From: Euglena gracilis | Lineage: Eukaryota; Euglenozoa; Euglenophyceae; Euglenales; Euglenaceae | Direction of reading: 5' to 3' | DNA length: 28,086 bases | Assembly: GCA_900893395.1 (NCBI GenBank) | Contig: CAAHFI010861201.1 | Location: 1 to 28,086, forward strand | Shown here: positions 1 to 12,600 of the stretch, one piece after another | How the letters are laid out: every line of letters starts with the position of its first letter | Numbering within the stretch: position 1 is the first letter of the stretch | Made by a program: the position numbers and the translations under genes | The notes under the pieces: generated by a model | What the model was told of the DNA's origin: nothing | Databases searched by the model: none | What the model saw: only the letters and a program-made list of their open reading frames with translations

Positions 1-3000
1 GTGGGGCGGAGCCCTGGTCGGTCGAAGTGCCCATGGACGACGGCCACCCATCTCCATAGGTGCCGGCAAAGGTGCACCACTGCTTGCTGCTGGGGGCACC
101 GCCCCCTGTCCCCTCACCACGCAACACGGGGCAGGGGAGGAGGGCACCGAGCTGACCCCCTAAATGGGCCCCCCTGAGGGCGACCCTCGCGCACACTGGG
201 AAGTAGTCTGTGTGCCTGGCCCGACCCTCCCACGCTCCCTCTGATGGTGGAAGGGGGGTGGGGAGGGTGGAAGGTCCCCTGAAACCACTGTCCCGTGCGT
301 ATGCCCTTGGAAATCAAGCCCATATCCAGTTGTTTTCCAAAGGTAAAAGGAACCAACGGCAGCGGGAAATAAAAGCAAAGCCTACGGACGGCAGGATCCA
401 GGGACCCAGTGATACTCACACACACACACAAAACAAACATGCACAAGGAGTGCAGTGAACGACCCCGGGGAGGGGAGGGATCACGTCACGACAACCAACC
501 AGGGGGGGCGGTGGCTGTAGTCCGCACACGTGTTGCCGTTGGAGTCCATCCAGTCGGCCGGCTGGTCCAGGCAGGTGATGGGGCTGCCGGCGGGCGACTC
601 CGAGGGACTGGCGGAGGCCGAGGCCGTGTGAGCGCCGCGGGGGCGGGGCTGGCGGAGGCCGCGCGGCGGCGAGGGCGAGGCGGGCCGGAGGCGGAGGGCG
701 TCGTAGCCCCCGCTCGGGGCTGGGGCTGCCGGAGGGACTGCCAGACGGCGAGCCGCTGGCGGACCCCGACGGCACCACCGCGCCGCGCGGGCTGGGGCTG
801 GGGCTGTCGTAGTTGCCCCACCGCAGGCACAGCAGGCGTACGTGGCAGTCGATGCCGTTCACCGCGTACTGCCCCCAGGGTTCCGCCGCCCCAGCAGCCG
901 GGACCACGGACAACCGGAGGGAGGGGGGGAGCCAAAACGGACCGCCAGCGCCGCCAGTGCGGGGAGGAGAAGGCCACCCATATGGGGTCCCGCAGCCTGC
1001 CGGACACTCCTCCCCTTCCCCACCCCCCCCATCCCCGCCACAGGCACCCGCAGGCACAGCCCGTGCCAGGGGCGGAGCCCTGGTCGGTCGAAGGTGCCCA
1101 TGGACGACGGCCACCCATCTCCATAGGTGCCTGCAAAGGTGCACCACTGCTTGCTGCTGGGGGCACCGCCCCCTGTCCCCTCACCACGCAACACGGGGGG
1201 CAGGGAGAGGGCACCGAGCTGACCCCCTAAAGGCCCCCTGAGGGCGACCCTCGCGCACACTGGGAAGTGCGAGTGAAACTGTGTGTGCCCGACCCTCCCC
1301 ACGCTCCCTCTGATGGGGAAGGGGGGTGGGGAGGGTGGAAGGTCCCTGAAACCACTGTCCCGTGCGTATGCCCTTGGAAATCAAGCCCATATCCAGTTGT
1401 TTTCCAAAGGTAAAAGGAACCCAACGGCGGCGGGAAATAAAAGCAAAGCCTTACGGACGCAGGATCCAGGGACCCAGTGATACTCACACACACACAAACA
1501 ACATGCACAAGGTGTGCAGTGAACGACCCCGTGGGGAGGGGAGGGATCACGTCACGACAACCAACCAGGGGGGCGGTGGCTGTAGTCCGCACAGTGTTTG
1601 CCGTTGGAGTCCATCCAGTCGGCCGGCTGGTCCAGGCAGGTGATGGGGCTGCCGGCGGCGACTCCGAGGGACTGGCAGAGGCCGAGGCCGTGTGAGCGCC
1701 GGCTGGGGCGGGGCGGCGGAGGCCGCGGGCGGCGGCGAGGGCGAGGCGGGGCCGGAGGCGGAGGGCGTCGTAGCCCCCGGCTCGGGGCTGGGGCTGCCGG
1801 AGGGACTGCCAGACGGCGAGCGCTGGCGGACCCCGACGGCACCACCGCGCCGCGCGGCTGGGGCTGGGGCTGTCGTAGTTGCCCCACCGCAGGCACAGCA
1901 GGCGTACGTGAGTCGATGCCGTTCACCGCGTACTGCCCCAGGGTTCCGCCCGCCCAGCAGCCGGGACCCACGGACAACCGGGAGGAGAGGGGGGGAGCCA
2001 AAACGGACCGCCAGCGCGCCAGTGCGGGGAGGAGAAGGCCACCCATAGGGTCCCCGCAGCCTGCCGGACACTCCCTCCCCTTCCCCACCCCCCATCCCCC
2101 GCCACAGGCACCCGCAGGCACAGGCCCGCCTGCCAGTGGGCGGAGCCCTGGTCGGTCGAAGGTGCCCATGGACGACGGCCACCCATCTCCATAGGTGCTG
2201 CAAAGGTGCACCACTGCTTGCTGCTGGGGGCACCGCCCCCTGTCCCCTCACCACGCAACACGGGGGGCAGGGGAGGAGGGCACCGAGCTGACCCCCTAAC
2301 AGGCCCCTGAGGGCACCCTCGCGCACACTGGGAAGTGCGAGTGAAACTGTGTGGCCCGACCCTCCCCACGCTCCTCTGATGGTGGAAGGGGTGGGGAGGG
2401 TGGAAGGTCCCCGGAAACCACTGCCCCGTGCGTATGCCCTTGGAAATCAAGCCATATCCAGTTGTTTTCCAAAAGGTAAGGAACCCAACGGCGGCGGAAA
2501 TAAAAGCAAAGCCTACGGACGTCAGGATCCAGGGACCCAGTGATACTCACATACACACACACAAACAACATGCACAAGGTGTGCAGTGAACGACCCCGTG
2601 GGGGAGGGGAGGGATCACGTCACGACAACCAACCAGGGGGGGCGGTGGCTGTAGTCCGCACACGTGTTGCCGTTGGAGTCCATCCAGTCGGCCGGCTGGT
2701 CCAGGCAGGTGATGGGGCTGCCGGCGGGCGACTCCGAGGGACTGGCAGAGGCCGAGGCCGTGTGAGCGCCGGCTGGGCGGGGCTGGCGGAGGCGCGGGCG
2801 GCGGCGAGGGCGAGGCGGGGCCGGAGGCGGAGGGCGTCGTAGCCCCCGGCTCGGGCTGGGGCTGCCGGAGGGACTGCCAGACGGCGAGCCGCTGGCGGAC
2901 CCGACGGCACCACCGCGCCGCGCGGGCTGGGGCTGGGGCTGTCGTAGTTGCCCCCACCGCAGGCACAGCAGGCGTACGTGCAGTCGATGCCGTTCACCGC

Positions 3001-3695
3001 GTACTGCCCCCAGGGTTCCGCCCGCCCAGCAGCCGGGACCCACGGACAACCGGGAGGAGAGGGGGGACCAAAACGGACCGCCAGCGCGCCAGTGCGGGGA
3101 GGAGAAGGCCACCCATATGGGTCCCCGCAGCCTGCCGGACACTCCCTCCCCTTCCCCACCCCCCACCCCCGCCACAGGCACCCGCAGGCACAGGCCCGCC
3201 TGCCAGTGTGGCGGAGCCCTGGTCGGTCGAAGGTGCCCATGGACGACGGCCACCCATCTCCATAGGTGCCTGCAAAGGTGCACCACTGCTTGCTGCGGGG
3301 CACCGCCCCCTGTCCCCTCACCACGCAACACGGGGGGCAGGGGAGGAGGGCACCGAGCTGACCCCTAAAAGGCCCCCTGAGGGCGACCCTCGCGCACACT
3401 GGGAAGTGCGAGTGAAACTGTGTGCCTGGCCCGACCCTCCCACGCTCCCTCTGATGGTGGAAGGGGGTGGGGAGGGTGGAAGGTCCCGGAAACCACTGCC
3501 CGTGCGTATGCCCTTGGAAATCAAGCCCATATCCAGTTGTTTTCCAAAAGGTAAAAGGAACCCAACGGCGGCGGAAATAAAAGCAAAGCCTTACGGACGT
3601 CCAGGGATCCAGGGACCCAGTGATACTCACATACACACACACAAACAACATGCACAAGGTGTGCAGTGAACGACCCCGTGGGGGAGGGGGAGGGA
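1..3695 (-). pseudogene. Left-edge array units with broken exon copies
   Basis: The partial unit at the window start and the copies anchored at 481, 1547 and 2615 contain recognisable exons A, B and C, but the C-linker-A exon is not open in any of them. Small indels move the frame in the YAVNG to ACCACGGG part or in the linker. The first unit also carries substitutions absent from the core: TGCCGGCAAAG for TGCCTGCAAAG, CAAGGAGTGCAG for CAAGGTGTGCAG, and CTGGCGGAGG for CTGGCAGAGG. Either these units are decayed or this stretch holds uncorrected sequencing indels. Confidence 0.6.
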
Positions 3696-6600
3696 TCACG
3701 TCACGACAACCAACCAGGGGGGGCGGTGGCTGTAGTCCGCACACGTGTTGCCGTTGGAGTCCATCCAGTCGGCCGGCTGGTCCAGGCAGGTGATGGGGCT
3801 GCCGGCGGGCGACTCCGAGGGACTGGCAGAGGCCGAGGCCGTGTGAGCGCCGGCTGGGGCGGGGCTGGCGGAGGCCGCGGGCGGCGGCGAGGGCGAGGCG
3901 GGGCCGGAGGCGGAGGGCGTCGTAGCCCCCGGCTCGGGGCTGGGGCTGCCGGAGGGACTGCCAGACGGCGAGCCGCTGGCGGACCCCGACGGCACCACCG
4001 CGCCGCGCGGGCTGGGGCTGGGGCTGTCGTAGTTGCCCCCACCGCAGGCACAGCAGGCGTACGTGCAGTCGATGCCGTTCACCGCGTACTGCCCCAGGGT
4101 TCCGCCCGCCCAGCAGCCGGGACCCACGGACAACCGGGAGGGAGAGGGGGAGCCAAAACGGACCGCCAGCGCGCCAGTGCGGGGAGGAGAAGGCCACCCA
4201 TATGGGGTCCCCGCAGCCTGCCGGACACTCCCTCCCCTTCCCCACCCCCCATCCCCCGCCACAGGCACCCGCAGGCACAGGCCCGCTGCCAGTGTGGGGC
4301 GGAGCCCTGGTCGGTCGAAGGTGCCCATGGACGACGGCCACCCATCTCCATAGGTGCCTGCAAAGGTGCACCACTGCTTGCTGCTGGGGGCACCGCCCCC
4401 TGTCCCCTCACCACGCAACACGGGGGGCAGGGGAGGAGGGCACCGAGCTGACCCCCTAAAGGCCCCCTGAGGGCGACCCTCGCGCACACTGGGAAGTGCG
4501 AGTGAAACTGTGTGCCTGGCCCGACCCTCCCCACGCTCCCTCTGATGGTGGAAGGGGGTGGGGAGGGTGGAAGGTCCCCGGAAACCACTGCCCGTGCGTA
4601 TGCCCTTGGAAATCAAGCCCATATCCAGTTGTTTTCCAAAAGGTAAAAGGAACCCAACGGCGGCGGGAAATAAAAGCAAAGCCTTACGGACGTCCAGGGA
4701 TCCAGGGACCCAGTGATACTCACATACACACACACAACAAACATGCACAAGGTGTGCAGTGAACGACCCCGTGGGGGAGGGGGAGGGATCACGTCACGAC
4801 AACCAACCAGGGGGGGCGGTGGCTGTAGTCCGCACACGTGTTGCCGTTGGAGTCCATCCAGTCGGCCGGCTGGTCCAGGCAGGTGATGGGGCTGCCGGCG
4901 GGCGACTCCGAGGGACTGGCAGAGGCCGAGGCCGTGTGAGCGCCGGCTGGGGCGGGGCTGGCGGAGGCCGCGGGCGGCGGCGAGGGCGAGGCGGGGCCGG
5001 AGGCGGAGGGCGTCGTAGCCCCCGGCTCGGGGCTGGGGCTGCCGGAGGGACTGCCAGACGGCGAGCCGCTGGCGGACCCCGACGGCACCACCGCGCCGCG
5101 CGGGCTGGGGCTGGGGCTGTCGTAGTTGCCCCCACCGCAGGCACAGCAGGCGTACGTGCAGTCGATGCCGTTCACCGCGTACTGCCCCCAGGGTTCCGCC
5201 CGCCCAGCAGCCGGGACCCACGGACAACCGGGAGGGAGAGGGGGGGGCCAAAACGGACCGCCAGCGCGCCAGTGCGGGGAGGAGAAGGCCACCCATATGG
5301 GGTCCCCGCAGCCTGCCGGACACTCCCTCCCCTTCCCCACCCCCATCCCCCGCCACAGGCACCCGCAGGCACAGGCCCGCCTGCCAGTGTGGGGCGGAGC
5401 CCTGGTCGGTCGAAGGTGCCCATGGACGACGGCCACCCATCTCCATAGGTGCCTGCAAAGGTGCACCACTGCTTGCTGCTGGGGGCACCGCCCCCTGTCC
5501 CCTCACCACGCAACACGGGGGGCAGGGGAGGAGGGCACCGAGCTGACCCCCTAACAGGCCCCCTGAGGGCGACCCTCGCGCACACTGGGAAGTGCGAGTG
5601 AAACTGTGTGCCTGGCCCGACCCTCCCCACGCTCCCTCTGATGGTGGAAGGGGGGTGGGGAGGGTGGAAGGTCCCCGAAACCACTGTCCCGTGCGTATGC
5701 CCTTGGAAATCAAGCCCATATCCAGTTGTTTTCCAAAAGGTAAAAGGAACCCAACGGCGGCGGCAAATAAAAGCAAAGCCTTACGGACGTCCAGGGATCC
5801 AGGGACCCAGTGATACTCACATACACACACACAACAACATGCACAAGGTGTGCAGTGAACGACCCCGTGGGGGAGGGGAGGGATCACGTCACGACAACCA
5901 ACCAGGGGGGGCGGTGGCTGTAGTCCGCACACGTGTTGCCGTTGGAGTCCATCCAGTCGGCCGGCTGGTCCAGGCAGGTGATGGGGCTGCCGGCGGGCGA
6001 CTCCGAGGGACTGGCAGAGGCCGAGGCCGTGTGAGCGCCGGCTGGGGCGGGGCTGGCGGAGGCCGCGGGCGGCGGCGAGGGCGAGGCGGGGCCGGAGGCG
6101 GAGGGCGTCGTAGCCCCCGGCTCGGGGCTGGGGCTGCCGGAGGGACTGCCAGACGGCGAGCCGCTGGCGGACCCCGACGGCACCACCGCGCCGCGCGGGC
6201 TGGGGCTGGGGCTGTCGTAGTTGCCCCCACCGCAGGCACAGCAGGCGTACGTGCAGTCGATGCCGTTCACCGCGTACTGCCCCCAGGGTTCCGCCCGCCC
6301 AGCAGCCGGGACCCACGGACAACCGGGAGGGAGAGGGGGGGGAGCCAAAACGGACCGCCAGCGCGCCAGTGCGGGGAGGAGAAGGCCACCCATATGGGGT
6401 CCCCGCAGCCTGCCGGACACTCCCTCCCCTTCCCCACCCCCCATCCCCCGCCACAGGCACCCGCAGGCACAGGCCCGCCTGCCAGTGTGGGGCGGAGCCC
6501 TGGTCGGTCGAAGGTGCCCATGGACGACGGCCACCCATCTCCATAGGTGCCTGCAAAGGTGCACCACTGCTTGCTGCTGGGGGCACCGCCCCCTGTCCCC

Positions 6601-9600
6601 TCACCACGCAACACGGGGGGCAGGGGAGGAGGGCACCGAGCTGACCCCCTAACAGGCCCCCTGAGGGCGACCCTCGCGCACACTGGGAAGTGCGAGTGAA
6701 ACTGTGTGCCTGGCCCGACCCTCCCCACGCTCCCTCTGATGGTGGAAGGGGGGTGGGGAGGGTGGAAGGTCCCCGGAAACCACTGCCCCGTGCGTATGCC
6801 CTTGGAAATCAAGCCCATATCCAGTTGTTTTCCAAAAGGTAAAAGGAACCCAACGGCGGCGGGAAATAAAAGCAAAGCCTTACGGACGTCCAGGGATCCA
6901 GGGACCCAGTGATACTCACACACACACACACAACAACATGCACAAGGTGTGCAGTGAACGACCCCGTGGGGAGGGGGAGGGATCACGTCACGACAACCAA
7001 CCAGGGGGGGCGGTGGCTGTAGTCCGCACACGTGTTGCCGTTGGAGTCCATCCAGTCGGCCGGCTGGTCCAGGCAGGTGATGGGGCTGCCGGCGGGCGAC
7101 TCCGAGGGACTGGCAGAGGCCGAGGCCGTGTGAGCGCCGGCTGGGGCGGGGCTGGCGGAGGCCGCGGGCGGCGGCGAGGGCGAGGCGGGGCCGGAGGCGG
7201 AGGGCGTCGTAGCCCCCGGCTCGGGGCTGGGGCTGCCGGAGGGACTGCCAGACGGCGAGCCGCTGGCGGACCCCGACGGCACCACCGCGCCGCGCGGGCT
7301 GGGGCTGGGGCTGTCGTAGTTGCCCCCACCGCAGGCACAGCAGGCGTACGTGCAGTCGATGCCGTTCACCGCGTACTGCCCCCAGGGTTCCGCCCGCCCA
7401 GCAGCCGGGACCCACGGACAACCGGGAGGGAGGGGGGGAGCCAAAACGGACCGCCAGCGCGCCAGTGCGGGGAGGAGAAGGCCACCCATATGGGGTCCCC
7501 GCAGCCTGCCGGACACTCCCTCCCCTTCCCCACCCCCCATCCCCCGCCACAGGCACCCGCAGGCACAGGCCCGCCTGCCAGTGTGGGGCGGAGCCCTGGT
7601 CGGTCGAAGGTGCCCATGGACGACGGCCACCCATCTCCATAGGTGCCTGCAAAGGTGCACCACTGCTTGCTGCTGGGGGCACCGCCCCCTGTCCCCTCAC
7701 CACGCAACACGGGGGGCAGGGGAGGAGGGCACCGAGCTGACCCCCTAACAGGCCCCCCTGAGGGCGACCCTCGCGCACACTGGGAAGTGCGAGTGAAACT
7801 GTGTGCCTGGCCCGACCCTCCCCACGCTCCCTCTGATGGTGGAAGGGGGGTGGGGAGGGTGGAAGGTCCCCGGAAACCACTGCCCCGTGCGTATGCCCTT
7901 GGAAATCAAGCCCATATCCAGTTGTTTTCCAAAAGGTAAAAGGAACCCAACGGCGGCGGAAATAAAAGCAAAGCCTTACGGACGTCCAGGGATCCAGGGA
8001 CCCAGTGATACTCACATACACACACACAACAACATGCACAAGGTGTGCAGTGAACGACCCCGTGGGGGAGGGGGAGGGATCACGTCACGACAACCAACCA
8101 GGGGGGGCGGTGGCTGTAGTCCGCACACGTGTTGCCGTTGGAGTCCATCCAGTCGGCCGGCTGGTCCAGGCAGGTGATGGGGCTGCCGGCGGGCGACTCC
8201 GAGGGACTGGCAGAGGCCGAGGCCGTGTGAGCGCCGGCTGGGGCGGGGCTGGCGGAGGCCGCGGGCGGCGGCGAGGGCGAGGCGGGGCCGGAGGCGGAGG
8301 GCGTCGTAGCCCCCGGCTCGGGGCTGGGGCTGCCGGAGGGACTGCCAGACGGCGAGCCGCTGGCGGACCCCGACGGCACCACCGCGCCGCGCGGGCTGGG
8401 GCTGGGGCTGTCGTAGTTGCCCCCACCGCAGGCACAGCAGGCGTACGTGCAGTCGATGCCGTTCACCGCGTACTGCCCCCAGGGTTCCGCCCGCCCAGCA
8501 GCCGGGACCCACGGACAACCGGGAGGGAGAGGGGGGGGCCAAAACGGACCGCCAGCGCGCCAGTGCGGGGAGGAGAAGGCCACCCATATGGGGTCCCCGC
8601 AGCCTGCCGGACACTCCCTCCCCTTCCCCACCCCCCATCCCCCGCCACAGGCACCCGCAGGCACAGGCCCGCCTGCCAGTGTGGGGCGGAGCCCTGGTCG
8701 GTCGAAGGTGCCCATGGACGACGGCCACCCATCTCCATAGGTGCCTGCAAAGGTGCACCACTGCTTGCTGCTGGGGGCACCGCCCCCTGTCCCCTCACCA
8801 CGCAACACGGGGGGCAGGGGAGGAGGGCACCGAGCTGACCCCCTAACAGGCCCCCTGAGGGCGACCCTCGCGCACACTGGGAAGTGCGAGTGAAACTGTG
8901 TGCCTGGCCCGACCCTCCCCACGCTCCCTCTGATGGTGGAAGGGGGTGGGGAGGGTGGAAGGTCCCCGGAAACCACTGCCCCGTGCGTATGCCCTTGGAA
9001 ATCAAGCCCATATCCAGTTGTTTTCCAAAAGGTAAAAGGAACCCAACGGCGGCGGCAAATAAAAGCAAAGCCTTACGGACGTCCAGGGATCCAGGGACCC
9101 AGTGATACTCACATACACACACACACACAACATGCACAAGGTGTGCAGTGAACGACCCCGTGGGGGAGGGGGAGGGATCACGTCACGACAACCAACCAGG
9201 GGGGGCGGTGGCTGTAGTCCGCACACGTGTTGCCGTTGGAGTCCATCCAGTCGGCCGGCTGGTCCAGGCAGGTGATGGGGCTGCCGGCGGGCGACTCCGA
9301 GGGACTGGCAGAGGCCGAGGCCGTGTGAGCGCCGGCTGGGGCGGGGCTGGCGGAGGCCGCGGGCGGCGGCGAGGGCGAGGCGGGGCCGGAGGCGGAGGGC
9401 GTCGTAGCCCCCGGCTCGGGGCTGGGGCTGCCGGAGGGACTGCCAGACGGCGAGCCGCTGGCGGACCCCGACGGCACCACCGCGCCGCGCGGGCTGGGGC
9501 TGGGGCTGTCGTAGTTGCCCCCACCGCAGGCACAGCAGGCGTACGTGCAGTCGATGCCGTTCACCGCGTACTGCCCCCAGGGTTCCGCCCGCCCAGCAGC

Positions 9601-12600
9601 CGGGACCCACGGACAACCGGGAGGGAGAGGGGGGGGAGCCAAAACGGACCGCCAGCGCGCCAGTGCGGGGAGGAGAAGGCCACCCATATGGGGTCCCCGC
9701 AGCCTGCCGGACACTCCCTCCCCTTCCCCACCCCCCATCCCCCGCCACAGGCACCCGCAGGCACAGGCCCGCCTGCCAGTGTGGGGCGGAGCCCTGGTCG
9801 GTCGAAGGTGCCCATGGACGACGGCCACCCATCTCCATAGGTGCCTGCAAAGGTGCACCACTGCTTGCTGCTGGGGGCACCGCCCCCTGTCCCCTCACCA
9901 CGCAACACGGGGGGCAGGGGAGGAGGGCACCGAGCTGACCCCCTAACAGGCCCCCTGAGGGCGACCCTCGCGCACACTGGGAAGTGCGAGTGAAACTGTG
10001 TGCCTGGCCCGACCCTCCCCACGCTCCCTCTGATGGTGGAAGGGGGTGGGGAGGGTGGAAGGTCCCCGGAAACCACTGCCCCGTGCGTATGCCCTTGGAA
10101 ATCAAGCCCATATCCAGTTGTTTTCCAAAAGGTAAAAGGAACCCAACGGCGGCGGCAAATAAAAGCAAAGCCTTACGGACGTCCAGGGATCCAGGGACCC
10201 AGTGATACTCACATACACACACACACACAACATGCACAAGGTGTGCAGTGAACGACCCCGTGGGGGAGGGGGAGGGATCACGTCACGACAACCAACCAGG
10301 GGGGGCGGTGGCTGTAGTCCGCACACGTGTTGCCGTTGGAGTCCATCCAGTCGGCCGGCTGGTCCAGGCAGGTGATGGGGCTGCCGGCGGGCGACTCCGA
10401 GGGACTGGCAGAGGCCGAGGCCGTGTGAGCGCCGGCTGGGGCGGGGCTGGCGGAGGCCGCGGGCGGCGGCGAGGGCGAGGCGGGGCCGGAGGCGGAGGGC
10501 GTCGTAGCCCCCGGCTCGGGGCTGGGGCTGCCGGAGGGACTGCCAGACGGCGAGCCGCTGGCGGACCCCGACGGCACCACCGCGCCGCGCGGGCTGGGGC
10601 TGGGGCTGTCGTAGTTGCCCCCACCGCAGGCACAGCAGGCGTACGTGCAGTCGATGCCGTTCACCGCGTACTGCCCCCAGGGTTCCGCCCGCCCAGCAGC
10701 CGGGACCCACGGACAACCGGGAGGGAGAGGGGGGGAGCCAAAACGGACCGCCAGCGCGCCAGTGCGGGGAGGAGAAGGCCACCCATATGGGGTCCCCGCA
10801 GCCTGCCGGACACTCCCTCCCCTTCCCCACCCCCCATCCCCCGCCACAGGCACCCGCAGGCACAGGCCCGCCTGCCAGTGTGGGGCGGAGCCCTGGTCGG
10901 TCGAAGGTGCCCATGGACGACGGCCACCCATCTCCATAGGTGCCTGCAAAGGTGCACCACTGCTTGCTGCTGGGGGCACCGCCCCCTGTCCCCTCACCAC
11001 GCAACACGGGGGGCAGGGGAGGAGGGCACCGAGCTGACCCCCTAACAGGCCCCCCTGAGGGCGACCCTCGCGCACACTGGGAAGTGCGAGTGAAACTGTG
11101 TGCCTGGCCCGACCCTCCCCACGCTCCCTCTGATGGTGGAAGGGGGTGGGGAGGGTGGAAGGTCCCCGGAAACCACTGCCCCGTGCGTATGCCCTTGGAA
11201 ATCAAGCCCATATCCAGTTGTTTTCCAAAAGGTAAAAGGAACCCAACGGCGGCGGCAAATAAAAGCAAAGCCTTACGGACGTCCAGGGATCCAGGGACCC
11301 AGTGATACTCACATACACACACACAAACAACATGCACAAGGTGTGCAGTGAACGACCCCGTGGGGGAGGGGGAGGGATCACGTCACGACAACCAACCAGG
11401 GGGGGCGGTGGCTGTAGTCCGCACACGTGTTGCCGTTGGAGTCCATCCAGTCGGCCGGCTGGTCCAGGCAGGTGATGGGGCTGCCGGCGGGCGACTCCGA
11501 GGGACTGGCAGAGGCCGAGGCCGTGTGAGCGCCGGCTGGGGCGGGGCTGGCGGAGGCCGCGGGCGGCGGCGAGGGCGAGGCGGGGCCGGAGGCGGAGGGC
11601 GTCGTAGCCCCCGGCTCGGGGCTGGGGCTGCCGGAGGGACTGCCAGACGGCGAGCCGCTGGCGGACCCCGACGGCACCACCGCGCCGCGCGGGCTGGGGC
11701 TGGGGCTGTCGTAGTTGCCCCCACCGCAGGCACAGCAGGCGTACGTGCAGTCGATGCCGTTCACCGCGTACTGCCCCCAGGGTTCCGCCCGCCCAGCAGC
11801 CGGGACCCACGGACAACCGGGAGGGAGAGGGGGGGGAGCCAAAACGGACCGCCAGCGCGCCAGTGCGGGGAGGAGAAGGCCACCCATATGGGGTCCCCGC
11901 AGCCTGCCGGACACTCCCTCCCCTTCCCCACCCCCCATCCCCCGCCACAGGCACCCGCAGGCACAGGCCCGCCTGCCAGTGTGGGGCGGAGCCCTGGTCG
12001 GTCGAAGGTGCCCATGGACGACGGCCACCCATCTCCATAGGTGCCTGCAAAGGTGCACCACTGCTTGCTGCTGGGGGCACCGCCCCCTGTCCCCTCACCA
12101 CGCAACACGGGGGGCAGGGGAGGAGGGCACCGAGCTGACCCCCTAACAGGCCCCCTGAGGGCGACCCTCGCGCACACTGGGAAGTGCGAGTGAAACTGTG
12201 TGCCTGGCCCGACCCTCCCCACGCTCCCTCTGATGGTGGAAGGGGGTGGGGAGGGTGGAAGGTCCCCGGAAACCACTGCCCCGTGCGTATGCCCTTGGAA
12301 ATCAAGCCCATATCCAGTTGTTTTCCAAAAGGTAAAAGGAACCCAACGGCGGCGGCAAATAAAAGCAAAGCCTTACGGACGTCCAGGGATCCAGGGACCC
12401 AGTGATACTCACATACACACACACACACAACATGCACAAGGTGTGCAGTGAACGACCCCGTGGGGGAGGGGGAGGGATCACGTCACGACAACCAACCAGG
12501 GGGGGCGGTGGCTGTAGTCCGCACACGTGTTGCCGTTGGAGTCCATCCAGTCGGCCGGCTGGTCCAGGCAGGTGATGGGGCTGCCGGCGGGCGACTCCGA

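Noticed and set aside
4613-6607. Very long minus-strand open frame of 664 codons across two units, and similar ones (590, 584, 411 codons)
   Set aside because: They run through introns and CA tracts and change frame relative to the exon frame. They exist because GC-rich sequence has few stops and unit length shifts the phase.
9055-9065. AATAAA on the plus strand once per unit as a poly(A) signal
   Set aside because: It is antisense to the candidate gene and short enough to occur by chance. No plus-strand gene supports it.
9100-9112. GTGAGTATC on the minus strand as a strong splice donor in each unit
   Set aside because: Exon A meets an in-frame TGA before reaching it, so it cannot end that exon. 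It may belong to an unseen exon or be chance.
9002-9140. Hydrophobic frame (KALLLFAAAVGFLLPFG) on the minus strand in each unit, like a signal peptide or membrane segment
   Set aside because: It is preceded by a CA-repeat-encoded VCVCVC stretch, has no clear start, and its frame differs between units. It is more likely intron sequence.
9148-9840. Plus-strand Arg/Gly/Ala-rich open frames in every unit
   Set aside because: They are low complexity, lie antisense to the Ser/Pro linker exon, and show no domain.
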